Of a DNA stretch of 64,000 nt, positions 57,608-64,000 are shown one piece after another. The notes beneath the pieces were generated by a model, which was not told the DNA's origin, did not search any database, and was given only the letters and a program-made list of their open reading frames with translations. Both the position numbers and the translations under genes were made by a program. This stretch comes from Amaranthus tricolor (lineage: Eukaryota > Streptophyta > Magnoliopsida > Caryophyllales > Amaranthaceae): assembly GCF_026212465.1 (NCBI RefSeq), contig NC_080055.1, positions 16,691,682 through 16,755,681 of the forward strand, written 5' to 3'. Numbering within the stretch: the first letter of the stretch is position 1; every line of letters starts with the position of its first letter.

Positions 57608-59101
57608 TGAAGACTTAACTCTCTTAAATAATAAGGAAAGATTAAAGACTTAATTCTCTTGGATGATGATAATTCAAAACACATATTGTTTAAACAAATA
57701 AATTAAGTAATTACATTTAATTGTTTAAGTAAGTTTAAAATCATATTTGATACACATTTGATTTATATTTTTAAGTAAGAAGTCGATGGAATATGCTTAA
57801 AGAACTTAAGTTTATTTTAAAGTGATTTTATAAGTTCTGAAATGTGTTTCAAAGTCTTGAAGATAATTACGTTCTTAATCAGGTTAGTTTCGTAATTATA
57901 TTTGAAATATTTTAATAGGTCAATGTTTCTTGAAATTATATTTGAAATATTTTAATAGGTCAAGGTTCATTAAAATTAACATTGGATATTATTTGAATAA
58001 AGTTTAAATATTTTGTTATACATTGTTGCTTAACGTTTAAATATTTCATATTTAAACTTAGATTTAAAATATGTGGTTAAAATCAATTTGATAATTAAAT
58101 ATAGTACAAGGTACACATGTTTTATTATTAATTGTACACGGCTATATTTAAGCAAGATCTAGATTTACTATTATTTGGATGAAATTTGAATTTATGCTAA
58201 AAATAGTAAATAGCGATCCTAAAAAATAGGAATTAATTTAAATGGTTATTTAAATGTTGATAAATCTGGTTTATGCTTATTATTCAATATCTTGTATAAG
58301 TACTAACATGGCAGCATAGCATTGGACAATTACAAACACAATGACGAAATTATTATTAAGCTGTCAGTACACGTCAGTTTGAAGATAACCTCAAGATCTT
58401 GAAGTCAGGCGCTGAAAGACCAGGTCAACAGAAAATAACGGATAGGAGCCTTCTTGTTTTTGAAGATGTGTTGAGGCGTACACTATATATATGAGGCTTC
58501 CGTCCAGAACTAAGACAACATCTTGATACACCTTTTCTTACAATTTTCTATCTTGATTTAAGATTTCTCTAAGTGTTTAAAGAGTTGTAATTCTTAGTTC
58601 ATCTAGCTCTTACATTTGTAATAGGCTTAAGAGTTCAAAAAGAGTTAGATTAAGTTTAATACGCCTAATCAAGAATACTTTTCAAAGTGTTCAACTTGTG
58701 AATCTCTATTGTGAGATTTGGGATTTTGCTTTTATTAAAGGGACTTGTAATACGGTTCTTCAAGGGGAAGAACGTGGTGAGAGGAGATAGTGAGATCTTC
58801 TTGGTTGTATTAAAGTCGGATTAATAAAAGGCGTTGAAATCCTACGGGTTGAAAGAGAACCCATAGGCGGGGAGTAGGTTGGTTAGAACCGAACCTCGTT
58901 AACATATCGTGTGTTATACTTTAAAGTTTATTTTTCCGCACATACGTTATAGTTTACGAATTGGCTCAAAACTGTTCCAGCAGACAAGTTTTGACAGACT
59001 CCTCAAACTCTTGAGACAAACTGCCAGAAAAGTTTAAAAAGCCCATACTCTCTATTCACCCCCCCCCCTCTAGAGAGTATTCAACCTCCTATTAACTTTC
59101 A
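57608..59101 (+). repeat. SIRE C 3' LTR
   Basis: 1,494 bp, TGAAGACT...TTTCA. Essentially identical to the 5' LTR, with one substitution near its start and two extra C in the C tract. Confidence 0.95.
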
Positions 59102-60600
59102 ATATAGATCAAAATTAATGTGTTGATGAAACACATAAGTTTTTATATTGATACATTTCAACAGGTTTTAAGATATTAGGGTTGTTATAAGGTGTTTATT
59201 GATTTAAAATTGATGTCAATTTGAGTTTTCAAACTTTCATCATTTGATAGCTCAAATTATTAATATAGTTATTTACAATATTGTAATACTTTTTAAATTT
59301 TCATCATTTAATAGCTTAAATTAGATAAAAGTTTGTTGAAATCATTTATAAACTAAAATTAATCACAAGTTTTTTGGAGTTTCGACTTGTTTTCGATTAA
59401 AATTCGATTCAGGTTTACAACAATTTGGTTTAAAATTACTTGGGGTTTAAAAGTTATTTAAAAGTTCGCTTAGTAATTGGTTCGAATTAAGTTGGTTTTA
59501 GCCGGATCGAGTTTGATTTTGTGCATGATTGGGGTCGAATATGACTCCGTTTAGTCCTATTAGATTCGGGTAATCTCGATTAATAGTTATCGGTTATAAA
59601 AGCGGATGCATCTCGCATTCAAGTTCCCATTTTTGGTTTCAATCAGTTCAAGTGCAACTTCAGTTCGGCTAATATTGGTTCAATAAATCTCAAGAAAAGA
59701 ACACATTTTTGAGTCAAATTACTTTCGATTTTGATTCGATTTTTCGAATTGGGTCATAATTGAATAGCTCTACATCTGATGATTAAATATGTAAAAGTTA
59801 AACAGGTGAATTCAAATAATTTTTTTTTCTAATGGTTTGTTTGATAAAGCTCTTATTCAAATGAAAATTCGGCCTAGACTATTTATTTTAAGTGTAATAT
59901 TATTAAATCTAATTTATTTTTTCTAAAGTATTAACAATATTTGTTTCACTTTTGGATTCGCCCACTGAATGGAAGTCTAATAAATTGGCCTTGAATAGTT
60001 GTGTTGGTGACATGGCTGTTATGTATGAATGTCAATACACGAGGTCTGAGTTTATCGGAGTCATAATACAATTCATTTTTTTACAAAACAGTGTTATAAT
60101 TAAATTGAACTTTTTTTCATTCTGAAAGACAATATATTACGATTATTAACACTTTTAATTATATTATAATTACAAAGAAAATATAATAAAGTCGGTAAAT
60201 TTTATAAATTTTTATCGTAAAACTAAAATTTTCAACATGTTCCTAAAAGTTTGCCAAGAAAATTAACATTAAAGAGAGTTTAGGGTATTCCATAGGGGTA
60301 CTCTTAATACATCTAAAATTATATCATTTTCTTTGTCCAACATAAACAATATGACATAAGAAGATTTGAAGAGAATACTGGATCAAAATAAAAAATTGGA
60401 AGTTCAACTTGAAGATATTGTACAAAATTGAGCCATAAACAATAAACCAACAGCACAAAAGGAGACAACTAAAAGAACCTCACCCTTTCTGGTCATTACA
60501 CTTAAGGTTAACCATGAGAGAATCCCGTCTTTCATAGTCTTTCATCGAATTTTCTTTGTAACATCAGTTGTACCACAACCCAATAATGGTTAGAAACAAT

Positions 60601-60603
<3 letters not shown>
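59102..60603. other. AT-rich spacer with a possible hAT-like relic
   Basis: No gene. The part 59,370-59,775 is rich in TCGGTT/TTCGATT motifs and ends in ATTGAATAGCTCTA, similar (inverted) to the TAGAGCTGTTCA terminus of the hAT-like element at 43,640, so it may be a one-ended relic. The rest holds nothing recognisable. Confidence 0.4.

Positions 60604-60690
<87 letters not shown>
60604..60690. repeat. (TA)n microsatellite in the KCS 3' UTR
   Basis: About 43 TA units ending 20 bp from the KCS stop codon (60,711-60,713). Confidence 0.95.
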
Positions 60691-60694
<4 letters not shown>

Positions 60695-60710
60695 GAATGT
60701 AAAACAAGTT

Positions 60711-62267
60711 TTAAAATGGAGAAACCAAAGGAACATTAACAGGGAACTTATGGATCTCATCCATCCATGGATTCTTCTCCTTAGCAGGGTTGATAGTTCG
60801 TAAGGATTTCCAAACTAAGCTGTTGCACTTGAACCCAGACCCAAACGCAATTTGCCATAATCGGTCTCCCTTGCTTATCCTCCCTTTGGCTTCCAAGTAA
60901 GCCAATTCATACCAAAGAGAACTACTAGAGGTGTTACCAAACCTATATAATGTCATCCTTGAAGGCTCCATGTGCCACTCGCTTAGTTGCAAGTTCTTTT
61001 CCAACTCATCAAGAACCGCTCTGCCTCCTGCATGAATGCAAAAGTGCTCAAACGCTAACTTGAAATCGGGAATGTAAGGCTTGATCTTCATCTTAAAGAG
61101 CTTCTTCCCAATCAAAGTAGCCATGAATAGAAACTGCTCGGACATTGGAAGGACAAGAGGCCCTAAAGTCGTAATGTTGGTTTTTAATGCATCACCTGCA
61201 ACTGCCATCAATTCTTTTGAAAGAGAGACACCGATTTTCCCACTTGGATCTTCTTGTTGGTAAACACAAGAAAAACACTTGTCGTCTGAACCTTTGTGGG
61301 TCCTAACACTGTGAACCAATTGATATTTCGACCTTCTCTTAACAGATCCCTTGTTAGAAAGGAGTATAGCAGCTGCACCCATTCTAAATAAACAATTAGG
61401 AAGAAGCATTGAACGTTCGTTACCAAAGTACCAATTCAAAGTAATGTTTTCGGTACTAACAACCAAAGCATAGGAGTTCGAGTGAACTTGAAGAAGTTGC
61501 TTAGCAAGATCAATCGAAATTACCCCTGCACTACATCCCATCCCACCTAAATTGTAACTCACAATGTTCCCTCGAAGCTTATAATGGTTAACAATCATGG
61601 CCGACAGCGAAGGAGTAGGGTTAAACAAGCTACAATTAACAACCAAAATCCCAATGTCCTTGGGTTTCACACCAGTCTTAGCTATAAGCTCATCAATAGC
61701 ACCAAACATCACCTCCTCAGCTTCTTTACGAGCAAACGCCATAGATGGATTAGGAGGTGAATTATGAAGGGACTCGGGGAGGTAAGTGTCCTCCCCAAGG
61801 CCCGATCTCTCAAGGATTTTCCTTTGAAAACCAAGAGTTTGTTCAGAAAACACACCCGTCATCTCAGATTTTTCCATGAAATAGGGTCGAGGACATTTTA
61901 CGCTATCATTTGGCTTATAGCAAGAATAATCAACAAGGTAAACAGGGCGAGGACGAGTCATAAAGTACAAAGTAGACAAGAATACAATGAGGGTTGAACA
62001 TATGATCACAGAAATAAGATTATATTGAAGATGTTCCCAAAGCAAATGAATGTCTTGTAGTGAAAATGTTGAAAGCTGAGCAGCAACAGATGCTACTAAA
62101 GGAATACAAAATAGGTACATTGCATGAGTAATAAGGTAATGGTAACCAAGCTTTACATACTTTAACCTCACTGATTGCTTAAAATCCGGTAGCGATCTCG
62201 AAGGCGAGGCTGAAGAAGCGGTTGCTAGTGGTGCGATCAGGGGTGTATTGGGTTTACCCTCAGCCAT
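60711..62267 (-). CDS. KCS11: 3-ketoacyl-CoA synthase, KCS11-like
   Basis: Intronless 518-residue coding region for the condensing enzyme of the ER very-long-chain fatty acid elongase. It joins malonyl-CoA to a long-chain acyl-CoA, feeding cuticular waxes, suberin, sphingolipids and seed lipids. Two N-terminal membrane segments (about residues 44-64 and 83-103) precede the FAE1/CUT1-type thiolase-fold domain. The catalytic residues are in place: Cys245 (GGMGCSAG), His412 ([10 protein letters not shown]) and Asn445 (RFGNTSSSS). The length is normal for the family (about 490-530). Assignment to KCS11 rests on remembered similarity of the N-terminal region ([21 protein letters not shown]) and C-terminus; a close paralogue is possible. 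It is the only clearly intact ordinary gene here. The start is the first ATG of the frame, and the leader contains an intron. Confidence 0.95.
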   Translation of the reverse strand: MAEGKPNTPLIAPLATASSASPSRSLPDFKQSVRLKYVKLGYHYLITHAMYLFCIPLVASVAAQLSTFSLQDIHLLWEHLQYNLISVIICSTLIVFLSTLYFMTRPRPVYLVDYSCYKPNDSVKCPRPYFMEKSEMTGVFSEQTLGFQRKILERSGLGEDTYLPESLHNSPPNPSMAFARKEAEEVMFGAIDELIAKTGVKPKDIGILVVNCSLFNPTPSLSAMIVNHYKLRGNIVSYNLGGMGCSAGVISIDLAKQLLQVHSNSYALVVSTENITLNWYFGNERSMLLPNCLFRMGAAAILLSNKGSVKRRSKYQLVHSVRTHKGSDDKCFSCVYQQEDPSGKIGVSLSKELMAVAGDALKTNITTLGPLVLPMSEQFLFMATLIGKKLFKMKIKPYIPDFKLAFEHFCIHAGGRAVLDELEKNLQLSEWHMEPSRMTLYRFGNTSSSSLWYELAYLEAKGRISKGDRLWQIAFGSGFKCNSLVWKSLRTINPAKEKNPWMDEIHKFPVNVPLVSPF

Positions 62268-62286
62268 TTTCCCTTTTTGTTTTGCC

Positions 62287-62967
62287 CTGTGTAGAAATCA
62301 CGTGAATGATTTAGCCTCAATGTAACAAGGGTAAAAGAATTCATGTTCTCTATATTTCCATAAGCATGATTAGACCACAAATTTGACCATAATTCAAATT
62401 TATAACACAAAAGTAAAACACAATCATATCAATTCAAAAAATTTTAAGTCGAACGCTCAAACACGTTCCAAATCTAATTATATGAGCACCCGAATCCGAC
62501 TAACAGGGTTTAAACCCCAAAAACATAATTAAATTTAAAATTTAAACATTTTCTAAAATACAGAGTTTTAATCCAAGATAACAATTATTACCTCCATTTT
62601 AAAATTTTAAAATTAATATATCAGGTAAAAAAAATCAACTCAACCATGTATCGTACTAAAACATTAAAGTTCTCGTCTTCTTCATCATGAGAAAATCACA
62701 TCAACCCTATCAAATCATGAAATTAAAATCAAATCTCTTGATTTCATCGACCCAACCTATAAAAGCATTTCAATTCATCAAAAATAATTATAAAAATGGT
62801 TTTCGAAGTTAAATTTCATTAAAATCAGCCAAAACAAATCATTTAAGCTGGAATATTATTATCATTACAATATCAGATCATTTTCAGCCCATATAATAAT
62901 AAAGTACACAAATAACTTGGAAAATTATGAAGCATAAATTAGAGAAAACCCAGATTAGAAGACTAAC
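62287..62967 (-). other. KCS 5' UTR intron
   Basis: Minus-strand donor GAG|GTTAGT at 62,968/62,967 and acceptor CTACACAG|GGC at 62,287/62,286 define a 681-bp leader intron 19 bp before the ATG. The intron is AT-rich, as expected for plants, and part of it recurs at 46,098-46,215. Confidence 0.7.
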
Positions 62968-62968
62968 C

Positions 62969-63100
62969 TCGTAAGATCCCACGAAAACAAAGTAAAATGG
63001 CAGAGTTATGAAACGGGTCCCTCAAAATGAAAAAGTAGAGGGTAATTTCTGGTTTCCAAAGTCAAAATATAAATTAAGTTTACGTTTGAACTTAAACCCA
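62969..63100 (-). promoter_or_regulatory. KCS leader exon and proximal promoter
   Basis: Minus-strand region upstream of the leader intron. A TATA-like TTTATATTTT lies at about 63,066-63,075, which would put transcription start near 63,035. No other element could be assigned. Confidence 0.4.
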
Positions 63101-63304
63101 CTTCAATAGGAAGTACAATTTTAGTATAATGAAGAGAAGTTATTGGGTAGCCACTAAGAAGCAGAACTTGCAAATTGGATTAGCAAATTTGCGCTTTCCT
63201 TTGAATATTTATTGGGGAGATTTTTGTCGATGGGTCAAACAAAATTAATTTGTGTAATAATTAAATGAATCCTATAGGTTTATTTCAAGTTTTAAATTTT
63301 TATT

Positions 63305-63735
63305 TTGAAAACTTTTACTAAATAATCTTATTTTTTTTACTGATTTTCCTATAATAATCTCATGTTTTGATAAAATGTGAATAATCCTAAAGGTTGCTTG
63401 TTAAAAGTGTAACAAGTAACCTATTACCTATAAAACAAGTCATTTTGTATAAAAAATAAAAAATATATAAAATGAAATTATTAAAAATAGAAAAATTTTA
63501 AAAGAATAAATAAGAGAAATAACGTAAGTTCATTTTTTATTTTAACTTTTAATTTTTAATTTTTATATTTTTTATATTTTATTTTATTTATCTTTTTTTA
63601 GCAATAGCCGATTACCATTTGGGCAATAATATTTTTGGGTAAATGACCCTAGAATTGAAATTATTCATGGTTAATTGAAACTTGAGATTATTGTAGAAAA
63701 ATCAATAAAAGTTTGGATTATTCTAGGTGATTTTT
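63305..63735. repeat. MITE-like inverted repeat upstream of KCS
   Basis: The outer about 80 bp are imperfect inverted repeats (left ATAATCTCATGTTTTGAT..GTGAATAAT, right inverted ATAATCTCAAGTTTCAAT..ATGAATAAT) around a core with TTTTTATTTTA-rich sequence. The limits are approximate and no target duplication was confirmed. Confidence 0.5.
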
Positions 63736-64000
63736 CCTTTTCATTTTAGGCCATATTTAGGAACAATGATTTTATTTGAAAATTTAAAATTAGCTCAAAT
63801 TTATTGTTTGTCAAATCAAAAAATTTTTAATTTTAATTTGGATTAATTCCATATCATTGTTTTTAAAGTAGTTTAAGTTGAGAATTTGAGAATGACTATC
63901 CAAACCCTGTCATTCTCAAATTCTTTATTTATGATTTCATAATTGAAATCTATAATTTGAAATAAAATACTTATTTTCAAACACTATATTAATCTAATAA

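Larger units (their letters stand above)
48258..59101 (+). mobile_element. SIRE-type Copia retrotransposon C, apparently intact and recent
   Basis: Complete 10.8-kb element with LTRs of 1,492 and 1,494 bp, TG...CA ends, and a 5-bp target duplication ATATA (48,253-48,257 and 59,102-59,106). Between the LTRs I see one substitution (48,266 versus 57,616) and a C-tract length change, so insertion is very recent. Gag, Pol and a third ORF are all open. It represents a lineage different from A and B: Gag and Pol are only moderately similar, and the GGAACAG motif of A/B is nearly absent. Of the three SIRE elements it is the best candidate to be autonomous. Confidence 0.95.

Overview
This window is plant nuclear DNA. 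It has very AT-rich intergenic DNA, GT..AG introns, a plant 3-ketoacyl-CoA synthase gene, a plant-type U5 snRNA gene and four plant transposon superfamilies. The families fit a eudicot; the species cannot be fixed from sequence alone. About 80% of the window is transposable-element DNA, much of it nested, and only one ordinary protein gene is clearly intact (a KCS11-like gene at the right end).

Layout. 1-2,690: a SIRE-type Copia LTR fragment, a TA microsatellite and a decayed LINE reverse transcriptase. 2,813-36,831: a CACTA (En/Spm) transposon with its left terminus and hairpin-like subterminal repeats. It carries a TNP2-type transposase pseudogene (four stops and a frameshift, otherwise collinear) and a second gene (plant transposase/TNPA-like region fused to a Ulp1-type cysteine protease) now spread over 29 kb. 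That second gene is split by SIRE element A (8,793-19,021, minus strand, old, target duplication CACGC), by a 169-bp tandem repeat array with higher-order structure in one intron, by SIRE element B (21,687-32,395, plus strand, very young) and by a piece of a third SIRE element. The CACTA right end is lost at a junction with a Tork-like Copia fragment.

37,537-39,194: a compact element with ~430-bp inverted termini that has captured part of a GT61 glycosyltransferase gene and a scrap of Copia protease. 40,005-42,560: a Tc1/mariner-like element with TA target duplication; it holds an unfamiliar two-exon gene whose intron contains an antisense mariner transposase fragment. 43,640-45,704: a hAT-like element with a perfect 8-bp target duplication that contains a complete U5 snRNA gene with a duplicated upstream sequence element.

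48,258-59,101: SIRE-type element C, with near-identical LTRs, a 5-bp target duplication and open gag, pol and third ORF. It is probably recent and autonomous. 60,711-62,267: the KCS11-like gene (minus strand) with a 5' UTR intron of 681 bp and a TA microsatellite about 20 bp after its stop codon. A collinear relic of the KCS 5' leader lies at 46,098-46,215, so a KCS duplicate may once have stood there.

Best leads: the U5 gene inside a hAT-like element; the GT61-capturing inverted-repeat element; the strong excess of a GGAACAG/CTGTTCC motif throughout SIRE elements A and B but not C; splice-acceptor-like sequence at the gag/pol boundary of all three SIRE elements; the unknown gene in the mariner-like element; and the 169-bp repeat array in the CACTA protease intron, related to a single unit between the two CACTA genes.
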